NCBI RefSeq assembly: GCF_000725495.1
Contig: NZ_JNZD01000021.1
Span: forward strand, 235,965 to 299,964
Origin: Streptomyces aureus
GTDB taxonomy: Bacteria > Actinomycetota > Actinomycetes > Streptomycetales > Streptomycetaceae
Reading direction: 5' to 3'
DNA length: 64,000 bases
Made by a program: the position numbers and the translations under genes. Within the stretch, counting starts at the first letter, position 1. Every line of letters begins with the position of its first letter. The notes below the pieces were generated by a model. The model had not been told where the DNA came from. It searched no databases and saw only the letters and a list, made by a program, of their open reading frames with translations. Below are positions 53,874-61,999 of this stretch, piece after piece.

Positions 53874-55583
53874 CTAACGGTCGTCGTCGCCGTCCAGCAG
53901 GCGGCGCAGTTTCCGCGCGTAGCAGGGATCGGGCAGGACGAAGCCGCCGGGCTCCTGCGAGGGATACGACAGCTTGCGCAGCGGGGCCGACGGGAAGGGC
54001 CATCGCGTCTCGACGGACCAGCGCACCCCGCTCAGTTCGGCGCCCGCGAGGTCGGCACTCCGCAGGTCGGCCCCCGAGAGATCGGCTCCTGTCAGCCGGG
54101 CCGCGCGGAGCGACGCGCCCTGCAGGTCCGCGCCGCGCAGATCGGCGCCGGTGAGGTCGGCGTCGGACAGCACCGCGACCATGAGGTTGGCGTTCGTCAG
54201 CCGGGCCCCGGTCAGGTCCGCTTCCGTGAGATGGGTCGTGTACAGCTGCGCTTCCGACAGATCCGCACCCGACAGGTTCGCCTTGCCGAGGTAGGTGCCC
54301 GCGAGGTCGGCGCCGCCGAGACGGGCATTGGACAGTTCGGCGAACGGCATCATGGCGAAGGACAGTTGGGTTTGCGTCAGGCACGCCCCGGCCAGTCGCG
54401 CCCGGATGAGGATCGCGCTGTCCAGGTTCAGACGGGAGAGGTCGAGGCCGGCCAGCACGCCTCCCGGGAGGTAGACCATCTCCTCGACGAGGTGCCGCAG
54501 TTCCTTGACCGGGGGTGTCCGCGGGTCCCGGCATGCCTCCGGGTGGGCGCGCTGCCAGTCGGCCAGTTCACGCACACGGTCGAGGCCGGCCGCCGACATC
54601 GGCATGACGCGGGTCCGGGGGATCGGGTCCGGGGCGGGCGACGGCGCCCCGGCATCCAGCAGGACGGTCGCGTCGTACGGGGAAGGGGCACCCGGCGCGG
54701 CCCCGGTGCAACCGTTCCCCGCTGCCGGGTCCGCAGGCGCGCCGGGGGCGATGTCGGCCGGACCGTGCGCCCGGGTCCACGCGTCCATCGCGGCCCCGAC
54801 CATGCCCCGCGCCGCTCGGGCGTCGGCGGGCCGGTCGTCCGGCCCCGGGGCGAGGAGCGCGAGGACGAGTGCGTCGACCTCGGGAGGCAGCGGCTCGCCG
54901 CGGCGGACGGAAGGCGGGGGCGGCAGCCGCCGCTCGTAGAGGCCGCCGCACTCCGGACGCGCTCCGGTCAGCAGTTCGTACAGGACGCAGCCGAGGGCGT
55001 ACAGATCGGCCCTGCCGTCGGTCGTGCCGGGTGCGCGGAGCTGTTCGGGTGCCATGTAGGCGGGGGTCCCGACGGCCTGGCCCGCCAGGGTGAGCCGGCC
55101 CGCCGGATCGGGCTCCTGGACGAACCGGGCGATCCCGAAGTCCAGGAGCTTCACCGTTCCGCCGGGCGTGACCATCACGTTGCCGGGCTTGATGTCCCGG
55201 TGCAGCAGCCCGGCCGCGTGCGTGACCTCCAGGGCCCGGCAGATCTGTGCAGCCCAGTCCAGGATCAGCGGCACCGACGCCCCTGCCGCGGCCCGGTCCA
55301 GGGTGTGCCCGGCGACCAGTTCCATGACGACGAACACCGTGCCGTCCGCGTCCTGCCCGTAGTCGAGCACCGCCACCACGCGCGGGTCCCATATCCGTCC
55401 GAGCGCTCTCGCCTCCGCCGCGAGCCGTTCCTGGGCGGCGGGCACACCGTACGCGGACGGCAGCACCTTGAGCGCCACCGTGCGTCCGATCCGCTCGTCC
55501 TCCGCGCGCCAGACGACCCCCATGCCGCCCCGGCCCAGTTCGTCCTTGAGCCGGTAGCGCCCGGCGAGCAGTGCCTGTGTCAT
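53874..55583 (-). CDS. Ser/Thr protein kinase with C-terminal pentapeptide repeats
   Basis: A 569-residue Hanks-type kinase. The glycine loop is ELGRGGMGVVWRAED (15-29), the ATP-binding Lys39 lies in VALKVL, the catalytic loop is LLHRDIKPGN (126-135), DFG is at 148-150 and GTPAYMAPEQL is the activation segment. After a Pro/Ala linker (about 275-340), residues about 375-520 are pentapeptide repeats (A(D/N)LxG type, such as ADLSGADLRSADLAG) forming a right-handed beta-helix. No transmembrane helix is present, unlike PASTA kinases, so it is cytoplasmic. A 40-bp perfect palindrome lies just upstream of its start. Confidence 0.9.
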   Translation of the reverse strand: MTQALLAGRYRLKDELGRGGMGVVWRAEDERIGRTVALKVLPSAYGVPAAQERLAAEARALGRIWDPRVVAVLDYGQDADGTVFVVMELVAGHTLDRAAAGASVPLILDWAAQICRALEVTHAAGLLHRDIKPGNVMVTPGGTVKLLDFGIARFVQEPDPAGRLTLAGQAVGTPAYMAPEQLRAPGTTDGRADLYALGCVLYELLTGARPECGGLYERRLPPPPSVRRGEPLPPEVDALVLALLAPGPDDRPADARAARGMVGAAMDAWTRAHGPADIAPGAPADPAAGNGCTGAAPGAPSPYDATVLLDAGAPSPAPDPIPRTRVMPMSAAGLDRVRELADWQRAHPEACRDPRTPPVKELRHLVEEMVYLPGGVLAGLDLSRLNLDSAILIRARLAGACLTQTQLSFAMMPFAELSNARLGGADLAGTYLGKANLSGADLSEAQLYTTHLTEADLTGARLTNANLMVAVLSDADLTGADLRGADLQGASLRAARLTGADLSGADLRSADLAGAELSGVRWSVETRWPFPSAPLRKLSYPSQEPGGFVLPDPCYARKLRRLLDGDDDR

Positions 55584-55603
55584 GGCTCCCCCTCGACAAC
55601 AAA

Positions 55604-55643
55604 TAGCGTCACATCGACGAGAATTCTCGTCGATGTGACGCTA
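55604..55643. promoter_or_regulatory. Perfect 40-bp palindrome upstream of the kinase gene
   Basis: The 20-base arm TAGCGTCACATCGACGAGAA (55604-55623) is followed directly by its exact reverse complement (55624-55643), centred on GAATTC. It lies 20 bp upstream of the kinase start and 38 bp after the GNAT stop, both on the minus strand. It could act as a GNAT terminator (long stem, tight loop), as an operator for a dimeric regulator, or both. Confidence 0.75.
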
Positions 55644-55681
55644 GCTCAGTCGTGGGTGCCAGGACAACCTGGCTCGGGCGG

Positions 55682-56194
55682 TCAGCGCACCACCTCGTCG
55701 GCGAGCAGGTCCATGAGGAGGCCGTCGTGCCAACTGCCGTCCGGGCCGCGCTCGTAGCGGCGCATGACGCCGACGGGGCGGAAGCCGACTTTCGCGTAGC
55801 AGCGGATCGCCGCGGTGTTGTCGGCCGCCGGGTCGATGACCAGACGGTGATGGCCGTGCTCGTCGATGAGGTGGCAGGCCAGCGTGCGCACGGCGTCGGT
55901 GCCCAGCCCCCTGCCGTGCACCGCGGGATCGAGGAAGACGTCGATGCCCGCGTGCCGGTAGTCCGGCTCCTCCTCGGCGTACCACTGGATCATGCCGATG
56001 ATCCGGCCGTGGTGGCCCACCGTCAGACATCGGGTGTCGGCGTCCCGCAGATCGTCCGCCACCTCCGACTCGAGATCGTCCCCGCCCCGCCAGCGCGCAC
56101 GCACCTCGGGTGTGGCCCGGATGGCGGCCAAGGCGGGGACGTCGTCCTCGACGGTGGGCCGGAGGACGACAAGAGCGCCACGCAATACGGTCAT
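55682..56194 (-). CDS. GNAT N-acetyltransferase, AAC(6')-like
   Basis: A 170-residue GNAT. It starts LRGALVVLRPTVEDDVPALA, and the acetyl-CoA loop is VFLDPAVHGRGLGTDAVRTL, with AAIRCYAKVGFRPVGVMRRY as the C-terminal signature. The layout is that of AAC(6')-like or RimJ/RimL-like enzymes; the substrate is unknown. ATG 56194 is used. It precedes the kinase gene on the same strand, separated by the 40-bp palindrome. Confidence 0.87.
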   Translation of the reverse strand: MTVLRGALVVLRPTVEDDVPALAAIRATPEVRARWRGGDDLESEVADDLRDADTRCLTVGHHGRIIGMIQWYAEEEPDYRHAGIDVFLDPAVHGRGLGTDAVRTLACHLIDEHGHHRLVIDPAADNTAAIRCYAKVGFRPVGVMRRYERGPDGSWHDGLLMDLLADEVVR

Positions 56195-56602
56195 GCCCCA
56201 CGACCCTAGGTCGATCCGCGGCGCGGCGCCGCGCGCCGCGACATGAACCCGCCCCCTGGCGTACTGATCGCGCCCCCCGTGACGGTGAACCCGCACGGCG
56301 CGACAGCGAAACCGCGCCTCGTGACGGTGAATCCGCGGTGCCGGCGAACCCCTCCGCGGTGCCCGCGCGGAAGGATTCCGGCCCTGGTCGGCGCGGTCGG
56401 TCCGGTGAGCCGGACGCCCCTGAGGGTCTCGGCGGCTCGGCGTCACCCGGGCGACGGATCGTACGTGATCCAACTCACTCCGGAGTTGATGTCATGACTA
56501 CGCCTCCGCGGGGTAGAACGGACGTCGGTGCCACCCGGTGACGGGCGGCGCCGTCTCATGAACCAGCCGGGGGCTTCCTCGGCGATATCGAAGGACATCA
56601 GC
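56195..56602. other. Long leader/promoter region before the cold-shock gene
   Basis: 400 bp without a gene. Two near-identical copies of GTGACGGTGAAYCCGC (about 56279 and 56319), with a third related stretch between them, form a short repeat. The last 120 bp probably hold the promoter and a long 5' untranslated leader, as is common for cold-shock mRNAs. Confidence 0.4.
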
Positions 56603-56806
56603 ATGGCCAGCGGCACCGTCAAGTGGTTCAACTCCGAGAAGGGCTTCGGATTCATCGAGCAGGACGGTGGCGGCCCTGACGTCTTCGCCCACTACTCGAA
56701 CATCTCCGGCAACGGTTACCGCGAGCTCGTCGAGGGTGAGACGGTCACCTTCGACGTCACCCAGGGCCAGAAGGGCCCGCAGGCGGAGAACATCGTCCGC
56801 GGCTGA
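56603..56806 (+). CDS. Cold-shock protein CspA family
   Basis: A 67-residue single-domain cold-shock protein with RNP1 KGFGFIEQ and RNP2 DVFAHYS after [12 protein letters not shown]. It is an RNA chaperone that binds single-stranded nucleic acid. Size and sequence are typical of abundant Streptomyces CspA-like proteins. AAGGA lies 10 bp before ATG 56603. A strong terminator follows, so it is transcribed alone. Confidence 0.95.
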   Translation: MASGTVKWFNSEKGFGFIEQDGGGPDVFAHYSNISGNGYRELVEGETVTFDVTQGQKGPQAENIVRG

Positions 56807-56821
56807 TCTGCCCGGAACGAA

Positions 56822-56855
56822 CCAAGGGGCCCCGGCTTTTGCCGGGGCCCCTTGG
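56822..56855 (+). terminator. Rho-independent-type terminator of cspA
   Basis: A perfect 15-bp stem, CCAAGGGGCCCCGGC (56822-56836) and its complement (56841-56855), closes the loop TTTT, 15 bp after the cold-shock stop. No U-tract follows. It may also stop transcription from the right. Confidence 0.9.
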
Positions 56856-56903
56856 CCGTTTGCGGGGCCGTGATCCCTGCGGTTCAGAGGCGGTACGCGG
56901 GGG

Positions 56904-57046
56904 TCAGAGGTAGTACGGGGTGTACGTGATCGAGGAGACCTCGAGGTAGCGGGCCCCGTCCGCGGTGGCCCAGGTCGAGGAGTCCGGGTTGCCCGGCCAG
57001 TCGCCGCCGACCGCGGTGTTGACGATGAAGTGCATGCGGTGGGGCG
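56904..57046 (-). pseudogene. GH16 beta-glucanase C-terminal remnant
   Basis: Read on the minus strand the last codons are PHRMHFIVNTAVGGDWPGNP then DSSTWATADGARYLEVSSI and TYTPYYL, stop. This is the C-terminal end of a family 16 glycoside hydrolase (laminarinase/beta-glucanase, motif NTAVGGDWPG). The catalytic ExDxxE segment and the rest of the gene are missing upstream, where the frame loses family character near 57047. It is a truncated remnant, probably cut by insertion or deletion at the DJ-1 gene side. Confidence 0.75.
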
Positions 57047-57158
57047 CGGTCGTCCTGGCACTATCCCGTCGGAACCTGTCAGTTGTGCCCCTGGGCGATG
57101 AGAGCACCGGACAGTTGACTTCGAGGTGGCCGAGAAATCCACCCCCGAAGGAACACCC

Positions 57159-57914
57159 ATGCACATCCAGATCGTCCTGTTCGACGGCTTCGACCCGCTC
57201 GACGTCATCGCCCCGTACGAGGTCCTCCACGCCGGCGGCTCGGCGTCGGGCGGCGCGGTGACCGTCGAACTGGTAACCGCGGAGGGGCCTCGTGAGGTGG
57301 TCGGCGGCACCGGGGGACTGGCGCTGCGGGCCACGAGCACCCTCGACCTGGAGCGCGCGGACGTGCTCCTGGTGCCCGGCGCCTCGGGGCGCGTGGGTGA
57401 ACCTGGGGAGGTGCCGGAGGTTGACGCGGACGCGGACGCGGAGGCCGAGGGCGGCGCTGGGGCCGAGGCCGGGGGCGAGGTCGGGTCCGGGTCCGGGTCC
57501 GGCGAACGAAGGCAGGACGAGTTCATCCCGGTGCTGCTCGGCCGCACGCTGACCACCGAACTCCCCGCCCTCCTCAAGCAGGCCATGGAGGACCCGGACA
57601 TCACCGTCGCGACCGTGTGCGGCGGCTCGCTCGTCCTGGCCCTGGCGGGCCTGCTGGAGGGGCGGCACGCCACCACGCACCACCTGGGCCTGGACATGCT
57701 GGACGCGACGGGCGTACACGCCGTCCGGGCCCGCGTCGTGGACGACGGCGACCTGATCACCGGAGCGGGCGTCACCTCGGGGCTCGATCTGGGCCTGTAC
57801 CTGCTGGAGCGCGAGCTGGGGCCCCGCGTCGCGCACGCCGTCGAGGAACTCTTCGCGTACGAGCGACGCGGCACCGTCTGGCGCGCCCGCGGCCCGGTCC
57901 CCACCGCCTTTTGA
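57159..57914 (+). CDS. DJ-1/PfpI-family protein with low-complexity insertion
   Basis: A 251-residue protein. The DJ-1/PfpI fold starts IQIVLFDGFDPLDVIAPYEV and has the nucleophile elbow VATVCGGSLVLALAGLLEG with its Cys, followed by ATTHH. Between LVPGASGRVG and FIPVLLG sits about 35 residues of Asp/Glu/Ala/Gly/Ser repeats (57418-57513), absent from usual family members. It lies at an exposed loop, so the fold may survive. It might be an isonitrile hydratase or a chaperone-like enzyme. AAGGA precedes ATG 57159 by 6 bp. The small beta-rich protein gene follows. Confidence 0.82.
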   Translation: MHIQIVLFDGFDPLDVIAPYEVLHAGGSASGGAVTVELVTAEGPREVVGGTGGLALRATSTLDLERADVLLVPGASGRVGEPGEVPEVDADADAEAEGGAGAEAGGEVGSGSGSGERRQDEFIPVLLGRTLTTELPALLKQAMEDPDITVATVCGGSLVLALAGLLEGRHATTHHLGLDMLDATGVHAVRARVVDDGDLITGAGVTSGLDLGLYLLERELGPRVAHAVEELFAYERRGTVWRARGPVPTAF

Positions 57915-58051
57915 ACACACGGCGCATCACGTGCAGTTGGGCTGCCGCCCCTCGTTCACGTGCAGCCAGTTGTCGTCCGTGCAGTCAGTCGCCCCGTGCA
58001 GCCAGCCCCCAGCCCCGGCCCCAAGCCGCGCAGTGTCAGGAGAACATCACC

Positions 58052-58369
58052 ATGTCCGTCGAAGGCACCTGGAACCTGTCCGTCGCCACCCCCATCGGCA
58101 GGATCAAGGCGGTGGTCGAACTCCATGAGCGGGACGGCGTGCTGTCGGGTGTCGCCCACGGAGCCGGTGAGGAAGTGGCCCTCAGCGAGGTCTCCCTCGA
58201 CGGCGACCGGCTCACCTGGAAACAGGCCGTCACCAAGCCGCTGCGGCTGAACCTGGCGTTCGACGTGACGGTCGACGGCGACACGCTCCAGGGCACCTCC
58301 AAGGCCGGCCGCCTTCCGGCCTCCAAAGTCACCGGCGAGCGCGACCGCGAACCGGACCGCAGGTCGTGA
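58052..58369 (+). CDS. Small beta-barrel-like protein of unknown function (105 aa)
   Basis: A 105-residue protein beginning SVEGTWNLSVATPIGRIKAV and continuing with alternating strands (LTWKQAVTKPLRLNLAFDVT; DTLQGTSKAGRLPASKV). It resembles small lipocalin-like or polyketide-cyclase-associated barrels common in actinobacteria. AGGAG lies 9 bp before ATG 58052. It follows the DJ-1 gene on the same strand by 137 bp and may share its transcript. Confidence 0.72.
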   Translation: MSVEGTWNLSVATPIGRIKAVVELHERDGVLSGVAHGAGEEVALSEVSLDGDRLTWKQAVTKPLRLNLAFDVTVDGDTLQGTSKAGRLPASKVTGERDREPDRRS

Positions 58370-58589
58370 CCTGCCCGGTCCTCGCGGTCGGTCCCGCTCC
58401 TCGGGGCCGACCGCTGGGGCTTCCGCGAGAACTACCGGGGGAACCGCAACGGTCGCCCGGGGGAGCCGCACCGGCCAGGTGGGCCTCGATACAGGTTCCC
58501 GCGAAGCCGGGCGAGTTCTCCCGACACGCGCCTGCGCCCACCCCTGCATCTCTACCCGAAGGCGCCAGAGGCTTCTGCGGGTCAGCAAA

Positions 58590-58610
58590 CAATGAAACGT
58601 TGTTTCGTTG
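58590..58610. promoter_or_regulatory. Dyad operator before the tap operon
   Basis: CAATGAAAC-GTT-GTTTCGTTG is a 9-bp dyad with one mismatch, AT-rich in a GC-rich context, 23 bp before the first gene of the tap operon. It overlaps the likely promoter (GGGATAAGGT downstream may hold the -10). It may bind an HTH regulator, possibly one encoded in the operon. Confidence 0.55.
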
Positions 58611-58632
58611 GGTGTTGGGATAAGGTGGCCGC

Positions 58633-59019
58633 ATGGGACGTGACGTTCGTCAGCAGGCCCGGGAGCAACTGGCCGCGCTCGAGGAGCCGGTCGGGGGAGA
58701 CGAGCCGGCGGCGCAGGGGCTGCACGGGGACGTCCTCCTCGTCGCGCGGCTGTTGTCGGTCGCCGCCGAGAACCGGCGCGACGGCGGGCGGGAGCCCTCG
58801 GTCACGGCGGACGACGTGGGTGCCGCCCTCACCCTGTTCGAAGGCATGCGGGAACAGCTCGACCGGCTCGAGGCCCAGGCGGTCCTGGAAGCGCGGCGTC
58901 ACGCCATGGACTGGCGGCGGATCGCCGCCCATCAGGGGCTGAACTCCTCCCAGGCCGCCTCGCAGCGCTACCAGCGACTGATCACGCGGCTCGAAGAGAT
59001 CCGACAGGGCGTCCGGTGA
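58633..59019 (+). CDS. Small protein leading the tap-tpg operon (128 aa)
   Basis: A helical 128-residue protein, MGRDVRQQAREQLAALEEPV onwards, ending with DWRRIAAHQGLNSSQAASQR then YQRLITRLEEI, which looks like a C-terminal HTH (xxIAxxxGLNSSQAASQRY). The family is unknown to me, though similar small proteins occur in Streptomyces. Its TGA overlaps a GTG (59016) and lies 17 bp before the ATG of tap, so it is in the same operon. It might regulate the operon or take part in telomere work (inference). Confidence 0.72.
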   Translation: MGRDVRQQAREQLAALEEPVGGDEPAAQGLHGDVLLVARLLSVAAENRRDGGREPSVTADDVGAALTLFEGMREQLDRLEAQAVLEARRHAMDWRRIAAHQGLNSSQAASQRYQRLITRLEEIRQGVR

Positions 59020-59036
59020 ACGAGGAAGAACCACAG

Positions 59037-61313
59037 ATGACCAACCAGCCGCCCGAGTTGTTCTCCGCGATCGACTCGCTCCTCGCCGCCGTCGACGAGG
59101 GAACCGTGCTGCCCGCCCCGGCCGAGCGGGTACGGCTGCGTGAAGCGGCGGGGCTCACTCAGGCCGCCGTCGCCCAGGCGCTGGGCGTGCGCGTCCCGAG
59201 CATCTCCGCCTGGGAGGCCGGCCGGGCCGAGCCCAAGGGCGACCGCCTTGAGGCCTACCGTCGGCTTCTCGATGGTCTGGCCCACCGCTATCCCGGGCCC
59301 GCGGCGTCCCCAGTACATACGACGTCCCCGGCACGCACGACATCCCCCGCGCCCCGGGTGGGCGACCGTCCCGAGGGCCAGGGCCAGGGCCAGGGCCAGG
59401 GCCAGGGCCAGGGCCAGGGCCAGGGCCAGGGCCAGCACCAGCACTCGTCCGCCCAGCCCTCGCCCCCCGCCACGGCGGCGTCCCCGGTCACCGAACCGGC
59501 GCCCCTCCAGGGAACCTTCTCCGGTCCGACCTCCGCTCCCGCCCCCCAGTCGGCCCCGGCTCCGGAGACCCTCGCAGCCCGGGTCGCGCCGCGGCCCGAC
59601 ACCAGGCCGCCCGTGCGCAAGCAGGCCGTCCGGCCGCCCCTCCATGCCGATCCGGACTTCCCGCACGGTCCGCTCGCCGTTCTGGACGGTGACGGCTCCG
59701 CCTTCACAGCGGTCGGAGTCGTGCTCGACTGCCCCGCCTCCAGCGTCCCGGAGCTCGTGGAATGGGCGCTGAGGGAGTCTGGGCTCGGCGCCGCCAAGTT
59801 GCACCGCAACGGCAAGGACGCCGATCCCCTGATCGTTCTCACCGCCGCCGCCGCGGTGAAGCTCGGCCTTCCCGAGCGCCTGGAGGGCCACGAACAGCGC
59901 CGCTCCCTGCGGCTGCCCGCCGACCACCCGGTCGTCAAGCAGGTGACGGGCGCGCGCTGGAGCCTCACCCAGCGCGGCTTCGGCCCGTGGGCCCGCGTCT
60001 ACCGGCCCGCCCAGTCCGGGCGACGGCAGTGCGTGCAACTGGCGGTCCTGTCCTGGGACGCGCTCGACGACCGTTCCTGGCCGGGAGTCGCCGAGATGGA
60101 ACCGGCCGACATCGCCCGTGCGCTCGGCACCTACGCCCGGCGGGTCCTCACCCCGCGCGGCAGCACGGCCGTGTCCGGACTGGAGCTGATGACCGCGCTG
60201 CGCCCGCCCACCCGGGCGGTGGAGGACCCCGCGAGCGGCAACTGGATCCCCGGACACAACCCCGGCAGCCTCGGCACCGACCCCGTCGACCCGGCACCGC
60301 CCGAGGCCACGAGCGAACACCCCGTGGTGGTGAACTCCGGCTGGAGCGGCGGCTTCCTGGACGAGGAGGCCTACCAGTGGGTGCGTGATGTCGACCTGCT
60401 CACCGGCCAGGAGGCGACCCTCCCGTACGCCGTCGGCCTCGATCTGAACACCGCGTTCCTCGCGGCCTCGGCCCGCATGACGGTGGGCCTGTCCGGCCCC
60501 GAACACCTCGTGCGCCCGCCCTTCAACCCGAAGGTTCCCGGCAGCTGGTTCGTGGACCTGTCGCACGTCGAGGTGGATCCGCGCCTTCCCTCGCCGTTCA
60601 CCCCGTCCGGTACCCGTCCCCAGGGCCCGGCCTGGTACCAGACCCACACCGTCGCCTACGCCCGGCAACTCGGCTACGAGGTCACGCCGATCGAGGCGTA
60701 TCTGCGCCGGGAGACGGGCGCCTACCTCGATCCCTGGCACGACCGCCTCAAGACCGCCTACCTCGACACGCTCGCCGACCTCGGTGTCACCAAGGACCTC
60801 GCCGACCAGGAATTCCTCACGGCGATGGAGCGGCACAAGGAAGCCGACCCGGTCATGGCCGCGGTCCTGGCCGCGATCAAGGCCACCGTCAAGGGCGGTG
60901 TCGGCAAGCTCCGCGAGCGCCCCCAGGGCCGCCACTACAAGCAGGGCGAACGATGGCCCGCGCTGGAGCGCCCGACCTGGCGCCCCGACATCCGTGCCGC
61001 GGTCATCTCCAAGGCACGGGTCAACATGCACCGCAAGCTGGCCAACACGGCGGCGATGACGGGCCTGTACCCGCTGGCCGTACTGTCCGACTGCGTCGTC
61101 TACCCCTCACCCGGTCCCAGCCCCCTGGACTTCCTGCCCTGCGACGAATCCGGTAAGCCCCGGCCCGGCGGCTTCCGTCTCGGCCCCACCCCGGGGCTGG
61201 CGAAACTGGAGGGCGTCCAGGACCTGGCCTGGGCGGTCGACCTGATGGAACAGGGCCTCAACCCCGCCCGCCACATCAAGGGCGGCGACTCCGTCCTCGA
61301 CGACGGAGAGTGA
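59037..61313 (+). CDS. tap: Telomere-associated protein Tap
   Basis: A 758-residue protein. The XRE-type HTH near the N-terminus is LREAAGLTQAAVAQALGVRV then PSISAWEAGRAEPKGDRLEA. A low-complexity Gln/Gly/Pro/Ala linker follows, then a long conserved region (from HADPDFPHGPLAVLDGDGSA to ARHIKGGDSVLD). Tap binds the single-stranded 3' overhang of Streptomyces telomeres and recruits Tpg for end patching. ATG 59037 with GAGGAAG 9 bp upstream is preferred; GTG 59016 overlaps the previous stop and is an alternative. tpg follows 3 bp later. Confidence 0.92.
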   Translation: MTNQPPELFSAIDSLLAAVDEGTVLPAPAERVRLREAAGLTQAAVAQALGVRVPSISAWEAGRAEPKGDRLEAYRRLLDGLAHRYPGPAASPVHTTSPARTTSPAPRVGDRPEGQGQGQGQGQGQGQGQGQGQHQHSSAQPSPPATAASPVTEPAPLQGTFSGPTSAPAPQSAPAPETLAARVAPRPDTRPPVRKQAVRPPLHADPDFPHGPLAVLDGDGSAFTAVGVVLDCPASSVPELVEWALRESGLGAAKLHRNGKDADPLIVLTAAAAVKLGLPERLEGHEQRRSLRLPADHPVVKQVTGARWSLTQRGFGPWARVYRPAQSGRRQCVQLAVLSWDALDDRSWPGVAEMEPADIARALGTYARRVLTPRGSTAVSGLELMTALRPPTRAVEDPASGNWIPGHNPGSLGTDPVDPAPPEATSEHPVVVNSGWSGGFLDEEAYQWVRDVDLLTGQEATLPYAVGLDLNTAFLAASARMTVGLSGPEHLVRPPFNPKVPGSWFVDLSHVEVDPRLPSPFTPSGTRPQGPAWYQTHTVAYARQLGYEVTPIEAYLRRETGAYLDPWHDRLKTAYLDTLADLGVTKDLADQEFLTAMERHKEADPVMAAVLAAIKATVKGGVGKLRERPQGRHYKQGERWPALERPTWRPDIRAAVISKARVNMHRKLANTAAMTGLYPLAVLSDCVVYPSPGPSPLDFLPCDESGKPRPGGFRLGPTPGLAKLEGVQDLAWAVDLMEQGLNPARHIKGGDSVLDDGE
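59376..59435 (+). repeat. Ten perfect GGCCAG hexamers in tap
   Basis: Ten uninterrupted copies of GGCCAG encode (GQ)10 in the linker between the HTH and the main Tap domain. Perfect identity points to recent expansion by slippage. Multiples of six keep the frame, so length variants would stay functional. Confidence 0.9.
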
Positions 61314-61316
61314 CCC

Positions 61317-61874
61317 GTGGGAGAGATCGACGACGCGATCGAGCGCGCCGACCGGGAGGGGTTCACCCGTGAACCGCCCAAGACCCTTCCGGCCCGTATC
61401 AACTACCTGCTGCGCCAGCTGGGGAGCGCGAAGGCCGTCGCGGCCGAACTGGGCGTCACCGCCGACTCGGTGAACCGCTATCGCCGCGGAGCCAGAAAGC
61501 ACCCGCCCGCGGAGATCGCCGCCAGGATCGACGCCGCCGTGCGCTCCCGCTGGCAGCCGGTGGTCCGCAGACGCCGGCGCAGACAGGCCGCCAGCACGGG
61601 CGGGATCACGGTCGAGACGCGGGCCCGCTTCGGCTACACCGCACCCGTCGGCACCACCGACGACGGCCGGTTCCGCCGGTTCACCGTGCACCTTCCCGCG
61701 GCGTACGCACAACGGCTGTTCGACGCCCGTGACGCCGGCGCCGGCGACCTGGAGCTGCGCCGGATCATCGCCGAGGGATTCAAGGACATCTACTTCCGGG
61801 ACGGCGGAACCCGGGCCGACGAGCTCTCCGACGTCGCCATCAACGACATCGACTACCTCGACCTGGAGTTCTGA
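61317..61874 (+). CDS. tpg: Telomere terminal protein Tpg
   Basis: A 185-residue protein, the usual Tpg length. An HTH-like N-terminal part (SAKAVAAELGVTADSVNRYR) is followed by a basic stretch RRRRRRQ (84-90) and the conserved region ETRARFGYTAPVGTTDDGRF. Thr114 is present in VGTT; in S. coelicolor Tpg the residue at this place is the primer for the first nucleotide at the telomere. GTG 61317 has GGAGAG upstream and lies 3 bp after the tap stop, so the two are coupled. Tpg stays covalently bound to the 5' ends. Confidence 0.93.
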   Translation: MGEIDDAIERADREGFTREPPKTLPARINYLLRQLGSAKAVAAELGVTADSVNRYRRGARKHPPAEIAARIDAAVRSRWQPVVRRRRRRQAASTGGITVETRARFGYTAPVGTTDDGRFRRFTVHLPAAYAQRLFDARDAGAGDLELRRIIAEGFKDIYFRDGGTRADELSDVAINDIDYLDLEF

Positions 61875-61884
61875 ACACGGAGTG

Positions 61885-61901
61885 CACCGGCCGGGCCGGT
61901 G
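61885..61901. terminator. Short hairpin after tpg
   Basis: CACCGGCC-G-GGCCGGTG (8-bp arms, one-base spacer) lies 10 bp after the tpg stop and is followed by TCCTTCTTC. The loop is too tight, so the closed stem would be shorter. It may end the tap-tpg transcript between convergent genes. Confidence 0.4.
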
Positions 61902-61999
61902 TCCTTCTTCGGGGAGGGCGCGACCTTCCAGATCATTCCGGCGGGGGCCCGCACGACCCCGCCGAAGCCCCGGAAAGACAGGAGTTCGATCGTCCCGGC

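Noticed and set aside
51701..54154. Long plus-strand frame
   Set aside because: Antisense to the conserved minus-strand protein at 51893-53767 and part of the kinase; no recognisable content.
58968..61031. Long minus-strand frame
   Set aside because: Antisense to tap.
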